A stretch of 58,639 bases of DNA from CAZVFX01 sp964626565 (GCA_964626565.1 CAZVFX010000031.1:1-58639), one strand, 5' to 3'; counted from the first letter of the stretch, positions 8,616 to 17,421 are shown. Made by a program: numbers and translations. The notes: generated by a model not told the origin, from the sequence alone.

Positions 8616-9697
8616 TGAAATCAAACTCCTTCTGGATTGCCATTGCCGCATCTGTGATCCTCCATGGGATCATGGGGCTGGGTGTGAGCGGTCTTCCCGA
8701 AGAGCGGGATGAAAAGAAGGAGTACGTGAAGTTCAAAGTGAGGGAAGAGAAAAGAAAGAAGGAAATAAAGAAGAAGGAGAAGAAGAAGGAGAAGCCCAAA
8801 GAGAAGAAGAAAGAGAAGCCGAAGGAGAAGCCCAAAGAGAAGAAGAAGGTCGAGAAGAAGAAACCGAAACCCAAACCGAAACCGAAACCCAAGCCGAAAC
8901 CCAAGCCCAAACCGAAACCGGAGATCAAACCGGAGGTCAATCCACCCCCGCCCAAGGTCAAGAAGAAGCCGGAAAAGAAGAAGGCAAAAAAGAAGAAGAA
9001 GGCGAAGAAGAAGAAGGCGAAGAAGAAGAAGGCGAAGAAGAAGAAGGTGGAAAAGCCCCCCGAGGCCGACACCAAGCCGCTGGTGAAAGAGCCGGGCAAA
9101 AAGCACGGCGCACCCATCGATATGGACTATACCATGAGCGGCGGTACCGGCGGCCCGGGAGGAGGGCCGTCTGTGAACGTGCTTCCTGGTGACGGTATGC
9201 ATTATGAGCCGGAAGAGGAATCCGAAGGCGAGGAAGAAGGCGAGACCCAGGAGGAAGGGACCGACGAAGGCGAGGCCGAAGGCCCCGCCAACGCTCCCGT
9301 GGAAGACGCTGATCCCGAGGGGGCTGACCAGTGGACCGAGCAGGAGGCCGAAGGCTCCGAAGACGGAGCCGAGGAAGGCGAAGTCGTCGAGGAGAGAAAG
9401 AAGGTCAAGACCGTGTCCGCTGCGGTGGTGGAGAAACCGCCCAAACTGAAGAAGCCGGTGAGGCCTCCCTATCCGGAGGAAGCCATAGCCCTCGAGATCC
9501 AGGGGCGCGTTTACCTGGAACTCACCGTGGACAAAGACGGGTCGGTGGTGAAGGTGAAACTGAAAAAAGGCCTTCACCCTCTTATCGACAAGGCCGCGAT
9601 GGAAACCGCGTGGCTGCTCAAGTTCCAGCCCGCAACCAGAAACGGCAAGCCGGTACCTATGAAGATACCCCAGGTCTTCACCTTTGTAATCGAGTGA
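8615..9697 (+). CDS. tonB: TonB energy transducer with long Lys/Pro and acidic linker
   Basis: 360 residues. There is an N-terminal membrane anchor (FWIAIAASVILHGIMGLGV), then a long very basic linker (~40-150) with KKKEKPKEK and KPKPKP runs, then an acidic Glu-rich stretch (~195-265). The C-terminal TonB domain (~275-360) shows PYPEEAIALEIQGRVYLELT and FQPATRNGKPVPMKI. The linker spans the periplasm to touch receptor TonB boxes. Typical TonB linkers are shorter and lack the acidic block, so the charge-segregated linker is unusual. The start is GTG overlapping exbD; the next Met is inside the anchor. An A_AAA_AAG heptamer occurs in frame at 8986-8992. Confidence 0.92.
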   Translation: MKSNSFWIAIAASVILHGIMGLGVSGLPEERDEKKEYVKFKVREEKRKKEIKKKEKKKEKPKEKKKEKPKEKPKEKKKVEKKKPKPKPKPKPKPKPKPKPKPEIKPEVNPPPPKVKKKPEKKKAKKKKKAKKKKAKKKKAKKKKVEKPPEADTKPLVKEPGKKHGAPIDMDYTMSGGTGGPGGGPSVNVLPGDGMHYEPEEESEGEEEGETQEEGTDEGEAEGPANAPVEDADPEGADQWTEQEAEGSEDGAEEGEVVEERKKVKTVSAAVVEKPPKLKKPVRPPYPEEAIALEIQGRVYLELTVDKDGSVVKVKLKKGLHPLIDKAAMETAWLLKFQPATRNGKPVPMKIPQVFTFVIE

Positions 9698-9704
9698 GAG
9701 AGAC

Positions 9705-9732
9705 ATGGTCGATGGCCGATGGTCGATGGTCG
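9705..9732 (+). repeat. 7-bp tandem repeat ATGGTCG x4
   Basis: Four consecutive copies of ATGGYCG (ATGGTCG, ATGGCCG, ATGGTCG, ATGGTCG) lie between tonB and the receptor gene. An ATG here is in frame with the receptor, but the signal peptide and AGGAG site favour the GTG at 9762. Change in copy number would alter frame if the upstream ATG were used. Confidence 0.6.
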
Positions 9733-9761
9733 AAAGAAAAGGACAGGCGAAGGAGTCGCGC

Positions 9762-12395
9762 GTGAAACGAACCTTCCTCATATTGCTGGCTGCAATCTTG
9801 TTGCTGCCTCACGTGGCGTCAGCCCAGGAGCCGGCGCCTCCACCGGAGGAGCCGGCGGCTGAACCACCCAAGGTGATCCCGCCGAAGTTGGAGAAATTCG
9901 TCCACGCCGAATATCCCGACGCGGCTTTCAAGGAAGAGCGTATGGGGTCGGTTGCCATGCTCGTGGTGGTGGACGCAAGCGGGGTCGTGGGCGAAGTGAC
10001 CGTGACGGGAAGTGCGGGGCCGGAATTCGACGAGGCCGCGGTGGCTGCGGTGAAACAGTTCGTCTTCTCCCCGGCGACTCTGGACGGCACACCCGTCCCC
10101 GTGCGCATCGGGTACACCTACCACTTCAAACTGGAGAAAAAGTCGGTCAAGGTGGAGGAAGGCCAGGTCATACAAGGAAAGGTGAAAGAGAAGGGGGTCG
10201 GCCTGCCCATCGTCGCCGCGGAAATCGCAATTCTGGAGGCGCGGACAAGAACCACCTCCAACGCCAAAGGTAGATTCACCTTCCGCAAGATCACTCCCGG
10301 CGAATACACCGCGGTGATTACCCACGCTGAATTCAAGACGAAGAAGGTGAAACTCAAGGTCGAGGAAGGAAAAACTCTGGAGATCCAGATACTCATCGAG
10401 CCGGTCCTGGCCAATCCCTACGAAATCGTGGTGGTGGGCAAAAAGGAGGAGGCGGTGGTCACCAAGTACGTCCTCGAGCAGCGGACCCTGGAAACGGTGC
10501 CCGGGACTTTCGGGGACCCTGTCCGGGTGGTGGAAACACTGCCTGGCGTGGCCCGGGCCCCCTTCGGCGTCGGCATGCTGGTGATTCGTGGGTCTATGCC
10601 ACAGTCGGCCAAAGCGTACATCAACGGGGTCGAAGTTCCGTTGATGTACCACTTCCTGGGCGGCCCATCGATCCTCAACCCCAACTTCATGGACCAGATC
10701 GAATACTACCCCGGCAACTTCCCGGTGCGGTACGGCGGTGCGCTGTCCGGCATGGTGAACGTCACCTCAAAAACCGACAAGGTGGAGCAAGTGGCGGGGG
10801 AGGCGGACATCAACCTGATCAATTCGTCGGTCTTTCTCGAAGCGCCCCTGTCCGATAAGGCCTCCATCCGCGTCGGGGCGCGGAGGTCATACGTCGACCT
10901 GGTCATCCTGGCCGCCATGAGAGCCTATGGGGAAACCAGCACCGTAGTGGCGCCCATCTTCTGGGACTATCAGGCCGAGCTGGCCTACAACCTCAATTCT
11001 CAAAACCGTCTGGGCCTCCTCTTCCTCGGCTCCCAGGATATCCTTAAACTGGTCACGACGGCAGATGAAGAAGACAAGCCGGACATCGACCTTTCCGTCA
11101 AGACCAACTTCCACCGCGCGATCAGCTCCTGGCGTTATGCCGAGGAGGATTTCTCGTTCCTCGTGCAACCGTACCTGGGGTGGGACAACTTCAGCTTCGG
11201 AGCTGTCAACGCCAACCTGGATGCGCACATCTTCACCGCCGCGTCCCGCCAGGAATTGAAGTGGAAACTGGACGACTCGTTCACCTTGCTGGCCGGGCTG
11301 GAAGGCGGGGCCGCATACGTCGATTTCCTGGGCGAAGTGCCCATGCCCAAGAACTACTATCAACCGGGCTCCACCATCACCGGCGACCACCAACAGCAGA
11401 TCGGGGAACCGGAGAAGCTGGAAATGTCCGACATCTACTGGGCTATGGGAAGCTACGCCCAGATGGTCATCGAGCCGGTGGGACGCCTGCAGATCACCCC
11501 CGGTTTTCGCTTTGCACTGTGGCACAATCCGTCCAAGACCATCCCCATGTGGGACCCTCGCCTCGTGATCCGGCAGGGGCTGCACGACGACTTCGCACTG
11601 AAAGGCGGGGTCGGGAAATTCTCCCAGGCTCCGGACCCTCAGTTTACCGACGAAGAGCATGGCAACCCCGAACTGGATGCTCCGTGGTCCATGCACTACA
11701 GTGGGGGGGTAGAGTGGCGCATAACCGATAATATCGAACTCGACCTCATCGGTTTCTATGTCACTTCTCACGACCTGGTGGTGCAGTCGTCTGAGGTGGA
11801 AGTCACCGAAGATGGAACCCGGCCGGTGGTGGCCAAGAACGATGGCCGGGGTGAGTCCTATGGGATGGAGTTGATGCTTCGCCACCGGCCGACCAAGCGT
11901 TTCTACGGTTGGCTTGCCTACACCCTGTCGCGCAGCCAGCTATCCTCCAACGCAGGTAAAATGGACCCGGATGAAGACCCGACGTCGGCGGGCGACGCCC
12001 TGGAATTGAGCCCCTTCGACCAGACCCACATCTTGAGCCTGGTAGGCAGCGTCCGATTGGGCCGGGGCTGGGAGACGGGGCTCAGGGTGAGGCTGGTCTC
12101 CGGCAATCCCACCACCCCCATCAACCAGGGGATTTTCGTGGGCGACTCCAGTATGTACCAGCCTATCAGCGGCGCTTTCCAGTCCGACCGGCTGCCGACT
12201 TTCTTCCAGATGGACTTGAGGGTCGAGAAGCTTTGGACCTATGAAACCTGGCAGCTTGCCGCCTACGTCGATATCATGAACGCGACGAACCAGGCCAACA
12301 CCGAGTTCATCTCCTGGGACTACCGGTTCAACGAGAGTTGGAACGTCCCGGGCATTCCTTTCTTCCCGAGTTTCGGGATCAACGGCCGGTTCTAG
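9762..12395 (+). CDS. TonB-dependent receptor with N-terminal TonB-C-like and carboxypeptidase-regulatory domains
   Basis: 877 residues. The GTG start has AGGAG 6 nt upstream and is followed at once by a signal peptide (FLILLAAILLLPHVASAQ). Residues ~35-115 form a TonB C-terminal-like domain (YPDAAFKEERMGSVAMLVVV, FSPATLDGTPVPVRIGY). Residues ~130-215 are a carboxypeptidase regulatory-like Ig fold (GRFTFRKITPGEYTAVITHA), ~225-350 the plug (VRVVETLPGVARAPFG, VRYGGALSGMVNVTSK), and the rest a 22-strand-type barrel ending GINGRF. EIVVVGKKEE may be the TonB box. It would import a ligand across the outer membrane using the adjacent ExbBD-TonB. The ligand is unknown; the downstream esterase makes a siderophore ester one option. 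Confidence 0.92.
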   Translation: MKRTFLILLAAILLLPHVASAQEPAPPPEEPAAEPPKVIPPKLEKFVHAEYPDAAFKEERMGSVAMLVVVDASGVVGEVTVTGSAGPEFDEAAVAAVKQFVFSPATLDGTPVPVRIGYTYHFKLEKKSVKVEEGQVIQGKVKEKGVGLPIVAAEIAILEARTRTTSNAKGRFTFRKITPGEYTAVITHAEFKTKKVKLKVEEGKTLEIQILIEPVLANPYEIVVVGKKEEAVVTKYVLEQRTLETVPGTFGDPVRVVETLPGVARAPFGVGMLVIRGSMPQSAKAYINGVEVPLMYHFLGGPSILNPNFMDQIEYYPGNFPVRYGGALSGMVNVTSKTDKVEQVAGEADINLINSSVFLEAPLSDKASIRVGARRSYVDLVILAAMRAYGETSTVVAPIFWDYQAELAYNLNSQNRLGLLFLGSQDILKLVTTADEEDKPDIDLSVKTNFHRAISSWRYAEEDFSFLVQPYLGWDNFSFGAVNANLDAHIFTAASRQELKWKLDDSFTLLAGLEGGAAYVDFLGEVPMPKNYYQPGSTITGDHQQQIGEPEKLEMSDIYWAMGSYAQMVIEPVGRLQITPGFRFALWHNPSKTIPMWDPRLVIRQGLHDDFALKGGVGKFSQAPDPQFTDEEHGNPELDAPWSMHYSGGVEWRITDNIELDLIGFYVTSHDLVVQSSEVEVTEDGTRPVVAKNDGRGESYGMELMLRHRPTKRFYGWLAYTLSRSQLSSNAGKMDPDEDPTSAGDALELSPFDQTHILSLVGSVRLGRGWETGLRVRLVSGNPTTPINQGIFVGDSSMYQPISGAFQSDRLPTFFQMDLRVEKLWTYETWQLAAYVDIMNATNQANTEFISWDYRFNESWNVPGIPFFPSFGINGRF

Positions 12396-12407
12396 GGGGT
12401 GATGACC

Positions 12408-13487
12408 ATGAAGACCATAATGAACCTCGCTTCATTGTCCCTGATTGCAGTCCTGCTCTTCCTCGGGGCCTGCTCCGCAGACTTTGAAGGCAAGACCGAG
12501 ATTGTCGACCTGAGAGTAATCGGCGTGACCGCGGACCCTCCCGAGTTTGTCTTCTACGTGCCGCCGGAATTCCTCCAGATGCTGTTCGCAGGCGAGGACG
12601 AACCGCCCCCGGGGGACGTGGAGCAACCACCGGACGGGAAGGGCGGACCCGGGGAAGGGGGGCTGTTGTCTGAAATGCCACCCCTACACGTAGACGTGGG
12701 AATGCTGGTGGTGGACTCCGACGGCGACCCGGGTGAGTTCTCGTACAAACTCACCGCCTGTATCTTGACCAGCAACCTCGAGTGCGACCCTGACCTGCCG
12801 TCGGCAGAGCTGGCAGCGGGAAAATCCGACACCAGCGAGACCACGGTCCCGGTGGACCTTCCATGGGACGTGGTGGAGGCCTCCATGGTGGCCGACGCTG
12901 TGGGCGGCATTTTCGGCGCCGCAGTGTGGATCCGGGGAGAAGTGAGCGGGGAAGAAGGGGACGAGGTTTTCCTCAAATCGGTCATCGTGACACCGGACAT
13001 TATCGGGGGAAGGGTCAGCAACTCCAACCCCCGGATTGTGGAGATCCTCGAAGGGGACAAGGACGAAGAGAAGCCGCTGCCCGCAGTAATCGGCGAGCCG
13101 GTTGAGATGGAGGTCGACCGGGAATACCGGCTCCTGCCCTCGATCCCGGAGGAAGCCCGGGAAACTTATGTGGTGCTCTCCTTCGACGTCAACTTCCAGA
13201 CCCTCTCCGAGGGCATGGACCCACAGCAACTCATCGACGACGCCGAGGCCGAGGAGATTACCGAGGAACTCCGGGTCAGTTTCTACTCCACCTGTGGCAC
13301 CTTCCTCGAAGACTCCAAGAGCGAGGCCCTCAACCCGATCTTTGAAACCGAGGAGGACAAGAAGGAGAAGAGCCTGTCCGGCAAGTGGTATTCCCCGCCC
13401 GAACCCGAAGATTGCAGCCTTTGGTTTGTCAGCGACGACGGCCGCGGCGGGGTCGCGTGGTACCAACTTGACGTGAGCGTCAAATAG
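12408..13487 (+). CDS. Lipoprotein of the TonB operon
   Basis: 359 residues with a lipoprotein signal (LIAVLLFLGACSAD). The mature part has a Pro/Gly/Glu-rich insert around residues 65-90 (GEDEPPPGDVEQPPDGKGG) and otherwise looks beta-rich and acidic, with a few cysteines (CILTSNLECDP, FYSTCGTFLEDS). No family was recognised. Of three nearby starts, ATG 12408 fits the AGGGGG site at 12394-12399 best. It lies 12 nt after the receptor and directly abuts the esterase gene, so it is probably an accessory surface lipoprotein of the same uptake system. Confidence 0.8.
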   Translation: MKTIMNLASLSLIAVLLFLGACSADFEGKTEIVDLRVIGVTADPPEFVFYVPPEFLQMLFAGEDEPPPGDVEQPPDGKGGPGEGGLLSEMPPLHVDVGMLVVDSDGDPGEFSYKLTACILTSNLECDPDLPSAELAAGKSDTSETTVPVDLPWDVVEASMVADAVGGIFGAAVWIRGEVSGEEGDEVFLKSVIVTPDIIGGRVSNSNPRIVEILEGDKDEEKPLPAVIGEPVEMEVDREYRLLPSIPEEARETYVVLSFDVNFQTLSEGMDPQQLIDDAEAEEITEELRVSFYSTCGTFLEDSKSEALNPIFETEEDKKEKSLSGKWYSPPEPEDCSLWFVSDDGRGGVAWYQLDVSVK

Positions 13488-15044
13488 ATGACCAGCACCC
13501 TAAGCGTCAGCGCCGGGCCTACCACGAATCGCCTCAGCCCGCGCTCATCGTCAACCATTCTTCTGTCGGCTTTCTTCATCCTGATTTCGGCCTGCTGCAG
13601 CTCCGGCCCCGACGCCGGGACAGACCTCGCCGACGCAGGGACAGACCTCGCCGATTTGGGGACAGACCTCCCCTTCGACTCGACGGGGGACGAGCCCGGT
13701 TTGGCCACTGTAGATGAGCTGCTGGCGGCCATCGAGGCGGGGGACGGGGGGCCGTTTTTTGACCTCATGGAGCGCTACGATGGCCCGGCCTGCGACCCTG
13801 ATGGCCGGTGCCTGGTGATTACGTTTCTTGAACTCACCGATCACGTCTTTGTCCGCGGCGAATTCAACGACTGGGGCAAATCGGGCCTCATGACGCCGGT
13901 GGAGTTCGCCCCCGGATTTTTTTACTTCCTCCTGGAAGGTTATCAGTTTTCTCACTACGTTTCTTATCGACTCTACGACGAAGTGGGAGGGGGCGAAAAC
14001 TGGTATCGGGATCCGCTGAATCGGTACGTTCGCTTCTCCGACGTGGAGCTGAACTCGGCTATCTATGCCCACGGCAAGAGCCGCATTGCCATTGTGGAAG
14101 CTATCTACTCACCACAACTCGACAACACAAGGCACGCCTACATCTATGTTCCGGGGGCTGCCTTCCTCGACCCTTCGGCGCGGTTCCCGGTGCTCTACAT
14201 GCAGGACGGGGCCAACGTGTTTGACAACCCCAAGGCGATGTTCGGTACCTGGGACGTCAATTTCGCCTCGGACGAACTGGTTGACGGCGGTGCGGTGGAA
14301 CCCCTTATCATCGTTGGAGTACTCACAAACAACCGGTTCGACGAGTATCTCTACTGTGCCATTACCATCGACCTGGGCGTGCCGGTGGAAGTTGACCCTA
14401 AGCTCGACGAATACGCCGCCTTCCTCGTGGACACCCTCAAGCCTGTTGTCGACGACGCATTCCCGACTCTCGACGGGGCCAACAACACCGGCATCGCCGG
14501 TTCGTCCCTGGGCGGCATCTCCTCCCTGTACATCGGCTGGAAGTACCCGGGCGTTTTCGGCAAGGTGGGCAGCATGTCCGGCTCCTACTGGGTGGGGGAG
14601 TCGGGCACCGGAACGGTGGACGCACCCTCCATCCGTGAGGTGATCAACTCCGCACCCCCCACGCCCGAGCAACTCGCTCTTAAGATCTACCTGGACTCAG
14701 GGGATTCCGGCGGCGGGGGCAGCTCATATCCCAGCGACGGCAGAGTGTTCACCGACTGGGTTCGCAACACCCTCATCGCCCTCGGTTTCCCCAACCGCCC
14801 GGAGTGGGACGACGACGGCGACCTGGCCACCCCGCCCATGGACTTCCCCCAACTGTTCGACCCCGCCAACGTACCCACCCTGTTCTGGGCCGATCCGCCC
14901 CCCGCCCAATACTCCGGCTGGGACGAATATCTGCGCCCCGACCTCAACCTCCTCCACCTCGTCGGCCCCGGCCACCAGCACAACGAAGCCGCGTGGAAAG
15001 CCCGCTTTCCCGCCATGGTCCGCTACCTCTTCTCTCCCCCCTAG
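13488..15044 (+). CDS. Lipoprotein esterase, enterochelin esterase/esterase D-like
   Basis: 518 residues. The signal peptide ends in a lipobox (FFILISAC). A repeat linker follows (three GTDLxxx heptads), then an early-set/CBM48-like domain (FVRGEFNDWGKSGLM, ~120-185) and an alpha/beta hydrolase of the esterase D/Fes type (~205-518). The nucleophile elbow is GSSLGG (Ser near 340), and GHQHNEAAW near the end carries the likely catalytic His. VLYMQDGANVFD is another family block. Fes-type enzymes hydrolyse siderophore esters, but the fold also covers feruloyl and cell-wall esterases. The start codon directly follows the previous stop (TAGATG). A surface esterase beside a TonB receptor suggests ligand processing before or after uptake. 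Confidence 0.88.
   Translation: MTSTLSVSAGPTTNRLSPRSSSTILLSAFFILISACCSSGPDAGTDLADAGTDLADLGTDLPFDSTGDEPGLATVDELLAAIEAGDGGPFFDLMERYDGPACDPDGRCLVITFLELTDHVFVRGEFNDWGKSGLMTPVEFAPGFFYFLLEGYQFSHYVSYRLYDEVGGGENWYRDPLNRYVRFSDVELNSAIYAHGKSRIAIVEAIYSPQLDNTRHAYIYVPGAAFLDPSARFPVLYMQDGANVFDNPKAMFGTWDVNFASDELVDGGAVEPLIIVGVLTNNRFDEYLYCAITIDLGVPVEVDPKLDEYAAFLVDTLKPVVDDAFPTLDGANNTGIAGSSLGGISSLYIGWKYPGVFGKVGSMSGSYWVGESGTGTVDAPSIREVINSAPPTPEQLALKIYLDSGDSGGGGSSYPSDGRVFTDWVRNTLIALGFPNRPEWDDDGDLATPPMDFPQLFDPANVPTLFWADPPPAQYSGWDEYLRPDLNLLHLVGPGHQHNEAAWKARFPAMVRYLFSPP
13617..13670 (+). repeat. 21-bp tandem repeat with GGGACAGACCTC core, 3 copies
   Basis: GGGACAGACCTC occurs at 13617, 13638 and 13659, exactly 21 nt apart, encoding GTDLADA, GTDLADL and GTDLPFD just after the lipobox of the esterase. 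The same unit forms nine copies in the unrelated lipoprotein gene at 27986-29929. Confidence 0.85.
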
Positions 15045-15054
15045 CTCCCCGTCG

Positions 15055-15180
15055 GTAAAAGGCAGGGGACGGGGGGCGGCAAAAGGCAGGGGACGGGGGG
15101 CGCGAATTTCCGCCCAAGAGCAAGGGACGGGGGGCCATAAAGGGCAAGGGTAAAGGGCAAGGGACGGGGGGCGCGAATCT
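15055..15180. repeat. Intergenic GC-rich repeat cluster (GGGACGGGGGGC)
   Basis: Four copies of GGGACGGGGGGC occur in ~110 nt, preceded by AAAGGCAGG or AAGGGCAA, and two continue as GCGAAT. The cluster fills the gap between the esterase stop and the next gene. CCCCGTC just before the first copy can pair with GACGGGG, giving hairpins but no T-tract. The look is of REP-type elements mobilised by tyrosine transposases; none is present here. Confidence 0.7.
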
Positions 15181-15233
15181 GCTTCACATTTCCTCTCCGG
15201 AGTGACATGCTCAAACGAGGTTAGGAGGATATA

Positions 15234-17393
15234 ATGATCCGTCACGTTCCCTTGCCGCCCGTGTGGCGGTTTGTCGTTCTTCTACTGTTGTCCGGTGCAG
15301 TCCCGGCAGCGCTGGGCTCCTGCTGCACAGTACCGGTGAATGTCTCCGTGCTGCTGGATGCCGATGGGAAACAGCGCAACCAGGCTGTCCCCTCGGGGAA
15401 GGAATCCAACGTTACCATCGAGGTGCAGGGCGGGGCCGAGGACAGGCTTGAACTGCGTTACAGGTTTTTTGACGAAGTGACAGAGCCTTACCTGATCTCG
15501 GAACCGGCCATAGTGGTCACGGGCGACGAGCCGAAGGATGAGTTCAGAGAGCCCCAGGTCAGAGTGTCGACGGATGATGACCGCAGGACGGTGAAGTTCA
15601 CGCTCCCGGAAACGGGCAAGAGATTCCTGGTCTACAACCTGCTGGAGAAGAAGTGCTATCCGTTGTCTGACAAGACGAAGCAGACCCTGAAGCAACAACT
15701 TGACAAGAAGAAGGCCGACAAGGCGGACGAGGTCAAGGCGAGAGAGCAGGCGCTCAAGGCGGACAAACAATCGGACAAGGAGCCAAAGAAGGGCGAGGAG
15801 CCGAAGAAGGACAAGGATCCGAAGAAGGACAAGGATCCGAAGAAGGACAAGGAGCCAAAGAAGGACGATAATCTCAAGGAGCTCAGGAAGAAGCTCAAGG
15901 TAGCCAAGAACGCTATCCCGGCGGTAGAAGCCGAACTCAAGCATTACGTGGAAATTGGGGCTGCTCCGTCGGTGGCAGAGGTCAAGCGACTTCACGCGAA
16001 GAAGAGGGAACTGGAGAAGTCGAAGGCGGAGCATGCGGCGAAGGTCAACGCCCTGGAGAGCAAAATCAAGGAGCCGTTCGACAAGGAAATCGAGAGGCTG
16101 GACAAGGAAATAGCCTGCTGGGAGGCTCAATTGAATCGGCCACTGCTTGTGTGCGGTTCTACCCCTCCCCCGGCGGATTCTCTTCCCGAGTGTGCGTATA
16201 TGAAAGAGAAGAAGAAGAAGGCTGAGGAGAAGAAGACGGAGGAGAAGAAGACGGAGGAGAAGAAGACGGAGGAGAAGACGGCAAAGGACAAGGCAGCGGG
16301 GAACGAGGAGTCAGGCGGTGAAGTGTACGTGCTCCGCAAGGTGGGAGGCATCGTCCTCGGGGCGGACAGAAAGACCGTCTGGTATCTGTTAAAGGACCTG
16401 GGCGACCTGGAAGGAGCGCCTATAGCTGCGCTCGACAGAAGCAGCGACTACCCGGTGCTTACTGTCGATGACCACATCTACGCGGTCATAGTCAACCGGC
16501 AGGAGAAGCGATTCAACACGCCTTTCATTCTCGCCTACACGGTAGAGAAGGGCGAGGAGCCCAACCCTGCTCCCATGCGTCCAATTTACAAGCAGAAGAA
16601 AGCAGAGATGCTGGTGCACGGGCTTGAGTTTGGCACCCCTCCCCTGGAAGTCATCAGGGACGAGGCTTTCGTTGATGTTGTGCTCCCCCTGGGCAGAGAG
16701 TTTAACGCCAACGACGTCCTTGCGGTTAGCGTCAAGCGTGTTCAGCCGACGATCACGAAAAACAGCATCACACACAAGCCGGGCGCAAAACCCTCCCCGG
16801 CCGACAAGGACGCGGAGAAAGGAGTTGCTGCGGGCGAGTCCCAGAAGGAGTTGGTAATTGAGACGAAGGAGGTCGCACTGATCGATAAGGCTGAATATCC
16901 CCAGGTCCGGCCCATGTATTACTTCAACCTGGCGGCCGGCGTCCTGTTGTCGTGGCTTGGAGAGCCGGACTACAAGAAGCGCAAGACCGCGCTGGACGAC
17001 CCAGCAACGCCGGACGCGAATGAGGCCGAGTACGTTACCGAAAACACCGGCTCCGGCGCCCGGTTCGTGCCTGTTCTGGCGTTCACCTGGTACGGACTAT
17101 GGGGAGATCCCATTGACATACAGGAGGAGCCCACCTGGGTTCCCTATCCGACGTTGGGCTTTTCACTTCTGCATCCTACAACCGAGTTCTTCCTGGGGGT
17201 CAGTCTGGAGCGGGTCCGAAACGTCCAGTTCCTCGCCGGCTTGCTTTTCGCCGAGACCGACAGCTGGGTTGAAGGGACCGAGGAAGTGGATAAATCGGCC
17301 GAAGCTCCGGCTACCAGGAAGGAGTGGCGGTCCTGCCTGTCCCTCGGGCTCTCCTTCAACTTCACCTTCGTGAGAGATCTGTTCGGTAAGTAG
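15234..17393 (+). CDS. Lipoprotein with Lys-rich coiled coil and C-terminal barrel-like domain
   Basis: 719 residues. The signal peptide ends at LGSC (~residue 29). A beta domain follows (~30-140), then a long Lys/Glu-rich coiled coil (~145-300, with repeats of KKDKDP and KDKEPKK), a second Lys/Glu run (~325-360) and a beta-rich region. The C-terminal ~160 residues have alternating hydrophobic strands ending SLGLSFNFTFVRDLFGK, like a small outer-membrane barrel. Start ATG 15234 has a strong AGGAGG 7 nt upstream. No family recognised. A lipid anchor plus a possible membrane-inserted end and a cationic coiled coil suggests an envelope spanning or tethering role. Confidence 0.78.
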   Translation: MIRHVPLPPVWRFVVLLLLSGAVPAALGSCCTVPVNVSVLLDADGKQRNQAVPSGKESNVTIEVQGGAEDRLELRYRFFDEVTEPYLISEPAIVVTGDEPKDEFREPQVRVSTDDDRRTVKFTLPETGKRFLVYNLLEKKCYPLSDKTKQTLKQQLDKKKADKADEVKAREQALKADKQSDKEPKKGEEPKKDKDPKKDKDPKKDKEPKKDDNLKELRKKLKVAKNAIPAVEAELKHYVEIGAAPSVAEVKRLHAKKRELEKSKAEHAAKVNALESKIKEPFDKEIERLDKEIACWEAQLNRPLLVCGSTPPPADSLPECAYMKEKKKKAEEKKTEEKKTEEKKTEEKTAKDKAAGNEESGGEVYVLRKVGGIVLGADRKTVWYLLKDLGDLEGAPIAALDRSSDYPVLTVDDHIYAVIVNRQEKRFNTPFILAYTVEKGEEPNPAPMRPIYKQKKAEMLVHGLEFGTPPLEVIRDEAFVDVVLPLGREFNANDVLAVSVKRVQPTITKNSITHKPGAKPSPADKDAEKGVAAGESQKELVIETKEVALIDKAEYPQVRPMYYFNLAAGVLLSWLGEPDYKKRKTALDDPATPDANEAEYVTENTGSGARFVPVLAFTWYGLWGDPIDIQEEPTWVPYPTLGFSLLHPTTEFFLGVSLERVRNVQFLAGLLFAETDSWVEGTEEVDKSAEAPATRKEWRSCLSLGLSFNFTFVRDLFGK

Positions 17394-17421
17394 TGGTCGG
17401 TTTACGGCCCATTCAACAGGG

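Noticed and set aside
8621..9781. Long minus-strand frame (386 codons) opposite tonB
   Set aside because: Leu/Phe-rich translation is the mirror of the Lys/Pro and Glu codons of tonB; no start site or domain.
15048..15082. Rho-independent terminator after the esterase
   Set aside because: CCCCGTC/GACGGGG can pair but the loop is long and no T-tract follows; treated as part of the repeat cluster.
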